Shown piece after piece: positions 1-8,543 of a DNA stretch of 64,000 nt (its first letter is position 1; each line of letters begins with the position of its first letter). Location of the stretch: contig CALVEH010000009.1 of the NCBI GenBank assembly GCA_944326545.1, positions 1 to 64,000 on the forward strand, written 5' to 3'. Below the pieces are notes generated by a model. The model had not been told where the DNA came from and searched no databases. It saw only the letters and a list, made by a program, of their open reading frames with translations. The position numbers were made by a program, and so were the translations under genes. This DNA is from Candidatus Gastranaerophilales bacterium (GTDB lineage Bacteria > Cyanobacteriota > Vampirovibrionia > Gastranaerophilales > Gastranaerophilaceae).

Positions 1-213
1 ACGGTGAGCTACGGGCACAAACAAAAGCTTTCTTGAATAGATTCATTGTAGCTCAGTCGGAAAAAAATCAAAAGAGCTAGTTAAACTTTAACTTCGTTAA
101 AGATTTAACGGTGAGCTACGGGCACAAACAAAAGCTTTCTTGAATAGATTCATTGTAGCTCAGTCGGAAAAAAATCAAAAGAGCCAGTTAAACTTTAACT
201 TCATTAAAGATTT
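1..213. repeat. Two tandem copies of a 107-bp repeat
   Basis: Positions 1-107 recur at 108-213 with only two substitutions before the copies diverge (gagctag to gagccag, and tcgtt to tcatt). Each unit holds two inverted repeats. GAGCTAC (5-11) pairs with GTAGCTC (48-54). CTTTAAC (86-92) pairs with GTTAAAG (96-102) over a 3-nt loop, extended in copy 1 by GTTAAA/TTTAAC (80-85/104-109). The second copy loses one pair of the small hairpin and the outer extension. The array may continue left of the window. It lies upstream of hinT; its function is unknown. Confidence 0.85.
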
Positions 214-276
214 TGTGCTTTTAAATTAAAACATAATGCATTATAATAATTAAAAGAGAGGATAATTGGATAGTTT

Positions 277-609
277 ATGGAAAATTGTATTTTTTGTAAA
301 ATTGCTAACAAAGAAATACCCTCAAATTTTGTATATGAGGACGAATATACAGTAGCTTTTAATGACTTAAGTCCGCAAGCTCCTACTCATATTCTTGTTA
401 TACCTAAAAAGCATTTTTCTTCGCTAAACGAAGTTGATGACGAAAATATTATGTCTGCTTTGTTTAAGGCTGTTCAAAATGTTACTAAAAAACTTGGTAT
501 AAAAGAGTATAGAACTGTTATAAATACTGGAGAAGCAGCAGGACAGACTGTCTTTCATATTCACATTCATATATTGGCAGGCAGACCTTTAAAATGGCCG
601 CCGGGTTAG
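277..609 (+). CDS. hinT: HIT family protein (HinT-like nucleotide phosphoramidase)
   Basis: A small 110-residue cytoplasmic histidine-triad protein, expected to hydrolyse AMP-linked phosphoramidates. The N-terminus CIFCKIANKEIPS, the central PKKH and the catalytic triad FHIHIHILAG near residues 95-104 are all present, and the chain ends in WPPG as in typical bacterial HinT. Length is normal for the family. A GGA lies 6 nt before the ATG and a stronger GAGAGGA sits further upstream. The 3' end overlaps the first possible start of the next gene (594), so the two may be co-transcribed. The family call is firm; the natural substrate cannot be read from the sequence. Confidence 0.93.
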   Translation: MENCIFCKIANKEIPSNFVYEDEYTVAFNDLSPQAPTHILVIPKKHFSSLNEVDDENIMSALFKAVQNVTKKLGIKEYRTVINTGEAAGQTVFHIHIHILAGRPLKWPPG

Positions 610-623
610 TTGGGAATATTTTA

Positions 624-2255
624 ATGTTGAATTTTAATAATGTAGTTTTATTTATTTTATTAGTATTTTTGGTTAGTGGTGTTTTTTATGTTTATATACA
701 AATAAAACAAAGCATGAAGTCACCCAAAAATAATGGTGAACATTTGCAGATTTCTCCTGAAGAAGTCTATCAACAAGTAGATGCTTTGATTGCTAATGGT
801 GACTACAATACAGCTCAAAAATTGGCACAAAAATACTTGAAGCAAAATCCATATCACCACGAGTTGAGAAAGTTGCTTGTAAATATTTTAACAACCACAC
901 AAAAGGAGTATGAAGCTATTTCAAACCTTTTGGTTTTGATAAAAGCATACCCTGATGATATGAATTTATGTACTCAAGTAGCTGATTTGTATAGAGATAC
1001 TCATCAGAGTAAAAAGGCTGTTTATTACTACAGTTACATTTTAACTAAAGATAAATATGACCTTCACGCGATGAAAGCACTTGCTCTTATTTATTACAAC
1101 AATAAACAAAAAGATTCTGCTTTAAAATTGTACAGACAGCTTGTTACTCTTGTTGACAATGAAAATGAGAAAATTGAGTACTACGAAATTTTAGGAGATA
1201 TTTATTCTTCTACAGGACAATATGACAAGGCTATCAATGTATACAAAAAGGTTCTTGATGTAAATTCTGCAAACATTGAAGTCATTAAAGATATGAGACG
1301 GATTTATCTCAAGCTAAAAGATACAGATCAAGTTTTGTATTACTCAAAGTTGTTGATTAATTTGGAGCCTGATAATTATTCTGCATACGAAGAAATTATA
1401 AATTTATTATTTCATCTTCATATGTATGAGGACGCTCTCGAGTACGCTAAAAAAGCAATGGAGCTACCCAATGCTGATTTATATACTCTCAAAAACTATA
1501 TTGCTAAGATATACATATATACAGGTAAAGTAGAAGAAAGTATTGAGCTTATTAATGAAACGATAAATCAAGATCCATCAAACCTATTGTTGAGTCAAAC
1601 CCTTGCGATGGCTTATTGTATGAAAAAAGATTTTGAAATGGCCAAAAAAGTTTGTCATGATGCTATAGAGGTTGCTGTTCCATCTGACATAAAAGTTATT
1701 CATAACAATCTTTCTTCTATATTAACAGAAGAAGCCGTATTTCTTTTAGGTCAGGGGAAAACTAAACAAGCATTTGATAAATTCCACGAGGCTATGCAGT
1801 ATAATAACGAAAACCCTGAAATATATTATAAACTTGCTCTTGCAAATCATTCTATTAAAAATTACTCAGAGGCTGTAAAACAGTGTAAAAGGGCTATAGA
1901 GCTGGCTCCGGAAGTTAGTTTGTATTATGAGGCTTTGGGTGATATTTATATGGATATTCAAAACTTCATAGAAGCTAAAAAAATATACAAAGAGGCTGTT
2001 TTTATTGATCCCAAAAATGCCAGAGCGCATGCATTGCTGGGAACGTTGCAATCAAAAGACGGTGAGCACGATAGTGCCATAAAATCATTAGAAACAGCAG
2101 TTGCATTAGATAATCAAAATTTGGATATGAGATATAATCTTGCTCTTGCCTATGAAGTCGCAGGCAGAAAAGAAGAAGCTAAAGTTCAATACGAAAAAGT
2201 ATTGGAATCTAATCCTCAACATAAGGAAGCTATGAATAATATAAAACTTTTATAA
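624..2255 (+). CDS. Membrane-anchored tetratricopeptide repeat protein
   Basis: A protein of about 543 residues with one N-terminal hydrophobic segment (about residues 7-27, rich in V, L, F and I), followed almost entirely by TPR units. Many show the helix-turn-helix pattern ending in YDKAI, NFIEAKKIYKEAV or DSAIKSLETAV, and end in DP or NP turns. TPR arrays bind other proteins; here the array would hang from the inner membrane. I prefer ATG 624 because GGGA stands before it, whereas 594 has no Shine-Dalgarno, but 594 (inside hinT) would add 10 residues and permit coupling. It converges with the prepilin-like gene and overlaps its stop by 6 bp. The partner and function are unknown. Confidence 0.85.
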   Translation: MLNFNNVVLFILLVFLVSGVFYVYIQIKQSMKSPKNNGEHLQISPEEVYQQVDALIANGDYNTAQKLAQKYLKQNPYHHELRKLLVNILTTTQKEYEAISNLLVLIKAYPDDMNLCTQVADLYRDTHQSKKAVYYYSYILTKDKYDLHAMKALALIYYNNKQKDSALKLYRQLVTLVDNENEKIEYYEILGDIYSSTGQYDKAINVYKKVLDVNSANIEVIKDMRRIYLKLKDTDQVLYYSKLLINLEPDNYSAYEEIINLLFHLHMYEDALEYAKKAMELPNADLYTLKNYIAKIYIYTGKVEESIELINETINQDPSNLLLSQTLAMAYCMKKDFEMAKKVCHDAIEVAVPSDIKVIHNNLSSILTEEAVFLLGQGKTKQAFDKFHEAMQYNNENPEIYYKLALANHSIKNYSEAVKQCKRAIELAPEVSLYYEALGDIYMDIQNFIEAKKIYKEAVFIDPKNARAHALLGTLQSKDGEHDSAIKSLETAVALDNQNLDMRYNLALAYEVAGRKEEAKVQYEKVLESNPQHKEAMNNIKLL

Positions 2256-3152
2256 GCTTGGGTTTATTTCGATTTTACATAGAGGTTCATCTGTTTTGTT
2301 CTTTAATGTGCATGGCTTGTCATAGCCTGATGCTTGAGGAGTGAATGATTTTATCTCAAGAGGTGTACCTTGGTGTTGGCGTAATATTGAATCTCTTATT
2401 GAATATACATCATAATAAGGGTATTCTCTTCCATTGTATGCTGCTGTTTGGGCATCATAATACGTTCTTGATTGAGATGCTCTTGGTGTGTGATTTAGCG
2501 GATATTGTACATAAGCAGACATATATCTGATATCTGTTGTTGGATATCCTGCAGGAAGAACTTCGCCTCTTGTTGTTACAATAAACGGTACTATATCTAT
2601 TGGCCCTTTTTTATTTAAAAAGGCTGAGTTAGGGCGTTTTTTACCATTTAAATCAACCCAAACAATGAAATATCTAACAGTAATAATTTGTTTTTCGCTT
2701 ACAGCATTTTTTATGTCCACTTCTTGCAGGGGAGAAATGTAAAATTTCATTGAATTTGCTGCCTGAAATGCCATATTTTCGTCATTAAAAATATCATTTT
2801 TTATATATTCTGGAACAGTTTTGAATTTATCATTGTCGCAGTTATAAACAATTGTGTTTATGTAGCCTTTACTATCAGTTTTGTTAGGGTTAGTTGCAAT
2901 AAGTGAGCATAATTCCTGAGCTGATTTATAAGGGTCAGGTCTTTGGTTAGCACCTGGAAAAATAAAATTTTTCTCTCTGATTTTTTCGTAAGAGTTGTAT
3001 ACGGCATCTTCAAGAGATGTGAACACCCTGTAATATGCTATAGGTATTGCTTTGTAGGATGGTTTTATTGTTTTGTACATCAACATAATAATAAAGCCAA
3101 CTATTACTAATACTAAAATCATTTCAGCTAAATTATATGCTTTTTTGCTCAT
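2250..3152 (-). CDS. Prepilin-like protein with N-terminal methylation motif
   Basis: A 300-residue protein that starts MSKKAYNLAEMILVLVIVG. This fits a type IV prepilin or pseudopilin: a short basic leader, Ala at -1, Tyr at +1, Glu at +5, then a hydrophobic helix of about 20 residues. The remainder is a soluble domain without a recognised family; it has several Cys and a long polar middle. An AAGGAAA lies just before the start, inside the end of the DUF3326 gene, and only 1 nt separates the two genes, so they look like one operon. The +1 Tyr and -1 Ala deviate from the usual Gly-Phe, so processing is likely but not certain. Confidence 0.75.
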   Translation of the reverse strand: MSKKAYNLAEMILVLVIVGFIIMLMYKTIKPSYKAIPIAYYRVFTSLEDAVYNSYEKIREKNFIFPGANQRPDPYKSAQELCSLIATNPNKTDSKGYINTIVYNCDNDKFKTVPEYIKNDIFNDENMAFQAANSMKFYISPLQEVDIKNAVSEKQIITVRYFIVWVDLNGKKRPNSAFLNKKGPIDIVPFIVTTRGEVLPAGYPTTDIRYMSAYVQYPLNHTPRASQSRTYYDAQTAAYNGREYPYYDVYSIRDSILRQHQGTPLEIKSFTPQASGYDKPCTLKNKTDEPLCKIEINPSL

Positions 3153-3153
3153 A

Positions 3154-4131
3154 TTATTTCCTTAATGTTTTAATGTAATTCTCGTACGTTTCAAGTTCTA
3201 TAACATTGGTTAAATTTAAGCTGTTTTTGTCAACATTTAAAACAGTTGAGTTTTCTTTGATTGCATATACCGGAATGTTTTTTTCTATAGAATCCAACAC
3301 TACACTAGAGCCAAGACAATTGAAAGGAACGACTACAGAGTGTAAATCTTCAACCTTTAAACAATCATCTTGCTGTGAGTTTTTTATATTAACTAACAAA
3401 GGGGCATTTTTTAAGCCAAATAAAAGACAGGGCAAAAAGGTTGGAGTTATGTATTCTGCACTCACTTTAGGGTGAACTTGCTTGTCACAGATTGTGACAT
3501 CTTCAAAAGCAGGTGCGTGAACGCAAGGGCACATAAGTTCTTTTGTTAAATAGTGCGATATCACAGCTTCCACCCCGCCTACAATATCAACTCCGCTACC
3601 GTCTTCATAATCATCTTCCGGAGGTTCGTCAAATGAACAAACTACAGCGAGAGCATTTGCACCTTTTTTAAGTAGTTTTTTGGCTGATTTTAATAGTGTT
3701 TGAGGCGAATTTACTTTGCCTGATGATATGCCGCTTTGGGTTTTGAAAAACTCTACTTTGGTAGGCTCTTCTGTTATTTCGTATCCGCAAATATCTATGT
3801 CGTAGACTGTTTTAATTGCGTTTATTGTATTTATGTGAATATTTAAAACTTTTTGGCTTATTGCTTTATCAAAAATGATACCAATTTTGTTGTTTTTTGA
3901 TGGTTTTAGTCCGATATTACCTTTGACAAATTGTTCAATAGCCCAGCCTTCAAGATAGTACATGTTGTTTGTTATGCCAGAAAATACAGCTGCATTAACT
4001 ATGTTAGGGTTTACTATCAAAGGAATATGCTCTGCTATTTTTTGTGCATAGTGGCTTGCATCTCCGGCATAACCGCCGATTGATGCTCCTATTCCTGTTG
4101 GGACTATCATTAATGCTGCTTTTTTATTCAT
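3154..4131 (-). CDS. DUF3326 family protein
   Basis: A 325-residue protein that begins with MIVPTGIGASIGGYAGDAS, which I recognise as the conserved start of the DUF3326 family found across cyanobacteria. Further family-like blocks are NPNIVNAAVFSG, YYLEGWAIEQF and GVDIVGGVEAVISH. No signal peptide or membrane segment is visible, so it should be cytoplasmic. The family has no established function that I know of. It lies between a UPF0173 hydrolase (2-nt gap) and a prepilin-like gene (1-nt gap) on the same strand, so translation may be coupled. No good Shine-Dalgarno precedes its ATG. Confidence 0.8.
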   Translation of the reverse strand: MNKKAALMIVPTGIGASIGGYAGDASHYAQKIAEHIPLIVNPNIVNAAVFSGITNNMYYLEGWAIEQFVKGNIGLKPSKNNKIGIIFDKAISQKVLNIHINTINAIKTVYDIDICGYEITEEPTKVEFFKTQSGISSGKVNSPQTLLKSAKKLLKKGANALAVVCSFDEPPEDDYEDGSGVDIVGGVEAVISHYLTKELMCPCVHAPAFEDVTICDKQVHPKVSAEYITPTFLPCLLFGLKNAPLLVNIKNSQQDDCLKVEDLHSVVVPFNCLGSSVVLDSIEKNIPVYAIKENSTVLNVDKNSLNLTNVIELETYENYIKTLRK

Positions 4132-4133
4132 TT

Positions 4134-4811
4134 TTATAAATTAATACTTTCTCCTGGTGCCAGAATTGTGCATTTTTGACCTTGTGATTCTATTGCATTT
4201 TTAAATTTATCAGTATCTGCTTTGATTAAATCAAAGGTGTTGTAATGCATTGGGATTACTTGTTTTGCATTTAACCATTTTGCAGCTTTTGTTGCTTCTA
4301 CAATATCCATTGTGAATGTAGATCCGATAGGTAGCAAGGCAATGTCAGGGGAATAAACTTCTCCGATTGTTTTCATTTCCGCATTCAAGCAAGTGTCTCC
4401 TGCATGGTATATTTTTAGCCCGTTTATTTCAAAAAGGATGGATGCTGGCATTCCTGCATAGATGCCTTCAGGTGTTGAACTGCTGTGAAATGCAGGTAAA
4501 AATCTTGCGCTGCCCCAAGGGTATTCGATTTTGCCTCCGAGGTTTATCCCTTTTGATAAAGCACCTTTACTCATACAGTAATTTGCAAGTTCAAAAATGG
4601 CAGTTATTTCAGCACGAGTTGCTTTAGATATTGGTATAGCGTCTCCAAGGTGGTCAGCGTGCGCGTGTGTTAAAAATATATTTGTTATTTTATTTGTCTG
4701 TAAATCAAAAACAGACTTTGGATTACCTGAAATAAAAGGGTCTATTAGTATTCCGTTTGTTTCTGTTTTTATATAAAATGCACTGTGACCTATGTAATGA
4801 ATATTCAGCAT
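4134..4811 (-). CDS. UPF0173-type metal-dependent hydrolase (beta-lactamase fold)
   Basis: A 225-residue metallo-beta-lactamase-fold hydrolase related to the UlaG/UPF0173 group. The metal-binding motif HAHADHLGD lies at residues 49-57, followed by FHSSST, HAGDT and PMHYNTF, which provide the remaining ligands. The reading frame is open to 4880, but ATG 4811 is chosen because AAGGAG stands about 8 nt before it and the encoded MLNIHYIGHSAF matches the usual family start. It is the first gene of a minus-strand operon with DUF3326 and a prepilin-like protein. The substrate is unknown; the family is often annotated only as metal-dependent hydrolase. Confidence 0.88.
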   Translation of the reverse strand: MLNIHYIGHSAFYIKTETNGILIDPFISGNPKSVFDLQTNKITNIFLTHAHADHLGDAIPISKATRAEITAIFELANYCMSKGALSKGINLGGKIEYPWGSARFLPAFHSSSTPEGIYAGMPASILFEINGLKIYHAGDTCLNAEMKTIGEVYSPDIALLPIGSTFTMDIVEATKAAKWLNAKQVIPMHYNTFDLIKADTDKFKNAIESQGQKCTILAPGESINL

Positions 4812-4873
4812 ACAATTTCTCCTTGATTTGTTTTTTATTATACCAACAATTCGGGTATAGTATAAACAAATTG

Positions 4874-4902
4874 TTGGCAAATGTCTTTTAATTGACTATA
4901 AT
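4874..4902 (+). promoter_or_regulatory. Sigma-70-type promoter giving a near-leaderless transcript
   Basis: TTGGCA (4874-4879) and TATAAT (4897-4902) are separated by exactly 17 nt. Transcription would start near 4909, only about 3 nt before the ATG at 4912, and no Shine-Dalgarno is present. Confidence 0.6.
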
Positions 4903-4911
4903 TATACATAT

Positions 4912-5916
4912 ATGGAAAAGATTGATGTAGAAGAATTAGTAAAATTTAAAATGCTCCCTTTCGATTTGTATAACGATAGTGGGGTAAAGCTTGTTAATGC
5001 TGGTGAAATACTGACATCCGGCAAGTTGCTGCAGATTAGTCAGTATGAAAATTTATATAAAGAAATGCCAAAACAGCAGGAAGAAAGAAGACCTGCTAAG
5101 GCTCAAACTGTAGAAGAAGATAAGTATGATCACGATGCTTCTTTTGAAAAAGAAAAGCCTAAAGAAATTATTTTTGATAAGACTGTTAATAGAAAATCTA
5201 AGTTTAAGGCACAATCACAGGTTGATATGAAGTCTTATTTTGCCACAACAATGTTTGCTATGCAGGAAGATGCTAAGCAAGACGCTGTTCAAATGATTGG
5301 TGAGATTAAAGACAAAATTCTTGATGATGTGCATGCAATTTTGCCTGAGGTCAAATACTGTTCTCAGCTAAAATTGTTAGGGAATTATTATGATTGTCAC
5401 TCGTTGAATACAGCAATATTGTCTACTGCTCTTGGGTATAGGCTTAATTTGGATGAGGATTTTATAGAAAAACTTGCTAAGGCTGCTTTGTTACATGATA
5501 TCGGTATGACAAAACTTCCTAAAGAAATTTTGGAAAAATCTGTTTTGTCCCAGCAAGATAATAAAATTCTTCAGACACATACTAAAATTGGGTATAAAAT
5601 TTTAAAATACGAGATGGGTATGCCGGAAGATATTTGTTTGGTAGCTCTAGAACACCACGAGAATAATGACGGTTCCGGTTATCCGTTTAAACTTTCCGGT
5701 GAACAAATAAGTGAGATGGCTCGTATTATTGGTATGTGCAGCTTTTTTGATGATTTGACGTCAAACAGAACAACCAACAGAGTTAAAAATACAAAAGATG
5801 CGTTAAGAATTATGCTTGAGGTTGGGTCAAGAAAATTTACACCTCAATTGTTGTACCAATTTGTAAATATGTACAATTATAATGATTTAGAATCCTATGA
5901 AGAGATGGCACAATAA
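4912..5916 (+). CDS. HD-GYP domain protein (probable cyclic di-GMP phosphodiesterase)
   Basis: A 334-residue protein. The C-terminal half is an HD-GYP domain: His163 of the CHSLNTA block, H195-D196 in LLHDIGMTKLP, His223, and HHENNDGSGYP at 248-258, which is the diagnostic HHExxDGxGYP motif. Enzymes of this kind hydrolyse cyclic di-GMP. The first 150 residues are a non-catalytic region with a charged, low-complexity linker (about 55-100); no membrane segment is visible. Its stop overlaps the trmFO start (TAATG), implying coupling. The promoter places the start codon almost at the 5' end of the mRNA. Cyclic di-GMP activity is inferred from the complete motif. Confidence 0.85.
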   Translation: MEKIDVEELVKFKMLPFDLYNDSGVKLVNAGEILTSGKLLQISQYENLYKEMPKQQEERRPAKAQTVEEDKYDHDASFEKEKPKEIIFDKTVNRKSKFKAQSQVDMKSYFATTMFAMQEDAKQDAVQMIGEIKDKILDDVHAILPEVKYCSQLKLLGNYYDCHSLNTAILSTALGYRLNLDEDFIEKLAKAALLHDIGMTKLPKEILEKSVLSQQDNKILQTHTKIGYKILKYEMGMPEDICLVALEHHENNDGSGYPFKLSGEQISEMARIIGMCSFFDDLTSNRTTNRVKNTKDALRIMLEVGSRKFTPQLLYQFVNMYNYNDLESYEEMAQ

Positions 5917-7235
5917 TGGAAATGTCAAAAAGAGTTAAGGTCATCGGTGCAGGTCTTGCCGGTTGTGAAGCTGCTTTACAGCTTGTAAAACGCGGCTTTG
6001 AAGTAGATTTATATGAAATGAGACCTTTGAAAACAACGGGTGCACATTCCACTGATAGACCTGCTGAGTTTGTGTGCAGTAACAGTTTAGGTTCTTTTGA
6101 TCCAACAAATGCAAGTGGACTTTTAAAACACGAGATGATGGAGTTGGGCTCGTATCTTATAAATGTAGCTAAAGAGGCTCAAGTTCCTGCAGGCAATGCC
6201 CTTGCGATAGATAGAGAGGTCTTTTCTCAAAAGGTTGAGGAACTTATTAGTAACTGCGGAAAGATTAATTTTATTCGTGAAGAAATTGCAAATATTCCGA
6301 CAGATTGTCCAACAATAGTTGCTTCAGGGCCTTTAACTTCGGATTCATTGGCTGATGATATTAAGGCATTTACAGGGTCTGAGCATTTGCACTTTTTTGA
6401 CGCTATAGCACCGATTGTTGAAAAAGATTCTATTGATTTTGAAAAAGCTTTTTATGCGAGTCGTTATGATAAGGGCGAGGCTTCTTACATAAATTGCCCT
6501 ATGAATAAAGAAGAGTATGAAAAGTTTTATGATTATTTGATTAATGCGCCAAAGATTGAGCTTAAAGAATTTGAAAAAGATGCAAAGTTTTTTGAATCTT
6601 GTTTGCCAATTGAGGTTTTGGCTTCTCGTGGGGTAGATACTTTAAGGTATGGGCCTATGAAACCCGTCGGGCTTGTTGATAAAAGAACCGGTGTTGAAAA
6701 TTATGCCGTTGTTCAATTAAGACAGGATAATGTTTCTGCAACGATGTACAACCTTGTAGGTTTTCAAACAAACTTGAAATGGCCAGCTCAAAAAGAGTTG
6801 CTGAGATTGATACCTGGGCTTGAAAATGCAAATATTCTTCGATATGGCGTAATGCATAGAAATACATTTATAAACAGCCCTAATTTGCTTGAGCCGACTT
6901 TGCAATGCCGAAAAAGAAAAGATTTGTTTTTTGCAGGACAAATTACAGGTACTGAAGGCTACACTGAATCAATTGCTTCAGGCATGTTGGCCGGTATAAA
7001 TATGGCAAAATATTTGCAAGGTGAAGATTTGCTTGTTTTGTCGGATGTGACTATGCTTGGCTCTTTGATGAAGTATATTACTGATTCAGAGCAGAAACAT
7101 TTTCAGCCGATAAATTCCAATTGGGGAATAGTTGCCGATTTGGATGTAGATAGAAAAATTAAAAAGAATAAAAAACTAAAAAATGAAATGTTGTCTAAAC
7201 GTTCTTTAGATTATTTAGCAAATATAAATGTTTAG
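5916..7235 (+). CDS. trmFO: Methylenetetrahydrofolate-tRNA-(uracil-5-)-methyltransferase
   Basis: This FAD-dependent enzyme makes 5-methyluridine at position 54 of tRNA using methylenetetrahydrofolate. The 439-residue chain has the dinucleotide-binding GAGLAGCEAA at residues 11-20, the family block EMRPLKTTGAHSTD, CSNSLGS, and the C-terminal GQITGTEGYTESIASG that closes the FAD site. Length and motif order are normal. The ATG overlaps the stop of the HD-GYP gene. A second Met (residue 3) could also start translation. It converges with, and overlaps by 4 bp, the following minus-strand gene. Confidence 0.95.
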   Translation: MEMSKRVKVIGAGLAGCEAALQLVKRGFEVDLYEMRPLKTTGAHSTDRPAEFVCSNSLGSFDPTNASGLLKHEMMELGSYLINVAKEAQVPAGNALAIDREVFSQKVEELISNCGKINFIREEIANIPTDCPTIVASGPLTSDSLADDIKAFTGSEHLHFFDAIAPIVEKDSIDFEKAFYASRYDKGEASYINCPMNKEEYEKFYDYLINAPKIELKEFEKDAKFFESCLPIEVLASRGVDTLRYGPMKPVGLVDKRTGVENYAVVQLRQDNVSATMYNLVGFQTNLKWPAQKELLRLIPGLENANILRYGVMHRNTFINSPNLLEPTLQCRKRKDLFFAGQITGTEGYTESIASGMLAGINMAKYLQGEDLLVLSDVTMLGSLMKYITDSEQKHFQPINSNWGIVADLDVDRKIKKNKKLKNEMLSKRSLDYLANINV

Positions 7236-7969
7236 TTTTTTAATTCCTTAAGTATTTGAGCGTGCAGTGCACCCGCTTTTTGCAAGTGGTTTACTAGCGT
7301 TTCATATTTTTCTTCCTGCTCGCCGAATGGAACTTTCATTTTTACAAGTTCATCAACTGATTTGTTGATTTTATCTAATTTACCCAAAGTTTCTCGAACC
7401 ATTAGCGTGCGCACTATTGGTGTGTGTTGGCGTAAGAACTTGGAGTTTTTAAAAAGATGTTTCAAATAGCTTTTTGTCTTATCTTTTATTTTTTTAGGTA
7501 ATAATAAAAGATTTGTTATTACGCTTGTTAAGCCTGTTTCAAAGTTTTGTTCTTTGTATTGTGTTTGTAAAGTGTTTAGATTTTTTTCAAGCACATTTTT
7601 TTTATAAGAAAGTTCTTTTTGTGCCTTTACGTCTTTTATGGTTTCTGCAACGATAAGCTTTTCGTTAATATCTGTCAGTGCTTTTTCGCAGTCTTCGATA
7701 CGTTTTTCGAGTTTTAATTCCGGATTATCCAGTACTTTGTATGCGTTTTCTTCTAACATAGAAGTGTCTGTTGCATTAAGCCTTTTTAGTTGAAGTCTTT
7801 CTTTTTTTTCTTCTTCGATTTCTTCTAACTGTTTTTTATTAAATATCGTTACCTGCGGTTTATTTAAAACTTTTTCATACCTATGTATATTGACGGATAG
7901 CTGATGTCCCGTCAATTGGAAAAATTCTTTTTTTTCTGTGTTTCTATTAGGGTTGTTTGGTGAGTTCAT
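7232..7969 (-). CDS. Hypothetical coiled-coil protein
   Basis: A 245-residue protein of no family I recognise. It is highly charged. Residues about 45-140 are Lys/Glu/Leu-rich with heptad-like spacing (KKQLEEIEEEKKERLQLKRL and following), which predicts a coiled coil. A short hydrophobic stretch near LTSVITNLLLLP is too weak for a confident membrane segment. There is no signal peptide. The ribosome-binding site is weak (GGGA 14 nt upstream). It lies downstream of the 115-residue gene on the same strand and overlaps the end of trmFO by 4 bp. Confidence 0.7.
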   Translation of the reverse strand: MNSPNNPNRNTEKKEFFQLTGHQLSVNIHRYEKVLNKPQVTIFNKKQLEEIEEEKKERLQLKRLNATDTSMLEENAYKVLDNPELKLEKRIEDCEKALTDINEKLIVAETIKDVKAQKELSYKKNVLEKNLNTLQTQYKEQNFETGLTSVITNLLLLPKKIKDKTKSYLKHLFKNSKFLRQHTPIVRTLMVRETLGKLDKINKSVDELVKMKVPFGEQEEKYETLVNHLQKAGALHAQILKELKN

Positions 7970-8025
7970 ATTTTTATTATGTCCCGCTTATTTTAAAAAT
8001 TTACCCTTTAAATGCGGTATTTCTT

Positions 8026-8373
8026 TTATTTTTTTACCATGTTTTTTATTTTGTTAAATGATTCTACAACAAATTTTTGTATGTTTTTTCTATAAGCAAA
8101 CGCTAAAACAATCCCCCCGACAAAAGCTGTTGTTTGCAGTATTCCTTTTAGTTTGCTTTTTCTAACGGTTGGTTTGTGATAAAAAGCTTTGCTTTTAGGG
8201 TTAATCAGTTCGTTATAAAATTGCGGGTCTACTTTTATTTTGTCATAAAAAGAGTAAGGCCTTATTGTTGGCGGATTAACTACAAAGTGACCTGCTTTAA
8301 GGTCTTTTGATCCGCTAAGGCTGTATGCGCCTATCGGCTGCTGTATTGGAGCTGCTGAAACAGGTGTGGTCAT
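8026..8373 (-). CDS. Hypothetical small protein with one C-terminal membrane helix
   Basis: A 115-residue protein with a Pro/Ala-rich N-terminal tail (MTTPVSAAPIQQPIGAYSLSG), a middle region rich in Pro, Tyr and Lys, and one predicted helix around LQTTAFVGGIVLAFAY, followed by a basic tail. AAGGAAG 5 nt before the ATG supports the start. No family recognised. It and the coiled-coil gene downstream run in the same direction with a 56-bp gap, so they may form a pair. The disordered N-terminus resembles those of other proteins of this window (28.7, 34.6 and 17.8 kb). Confidence 0.68.
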   Translation of the reverse strand: MTTPVSAAPIQQPIGAYSLSGSKDLKAGHFVVNPPTIRPYSFYDKIKVDPQFYNELINPKSKAFYHKPTVRKSKLKGILQTTAFVGGIVLAFAYRKNIQKFVVESFNKIKNMVKK

Positions 8374-8543
8374 AATACTTCCTTACACTTTCACAATTTT
8401 TATAAAACGAAAGGTTGATTATATTTGCATGAATTTTTTATAATTGTTAATTTTGTTACAAATATCTTAAATATACAAAAAATATTTAGTAATTTATTTA
8501 CGCTTTAAGTACAATAAATTTAACAGAATAAAAAGGAATATAT

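Noticed and set aside
41-80. tRNA-like D-arm motif in the tandem repeat
   Set aside because: TAGCTCAGTCGG resembles a D-arm, but there is no anticodon arm, no GTTCGA T-loop and no acceptor stem, so it is not a tRNA.
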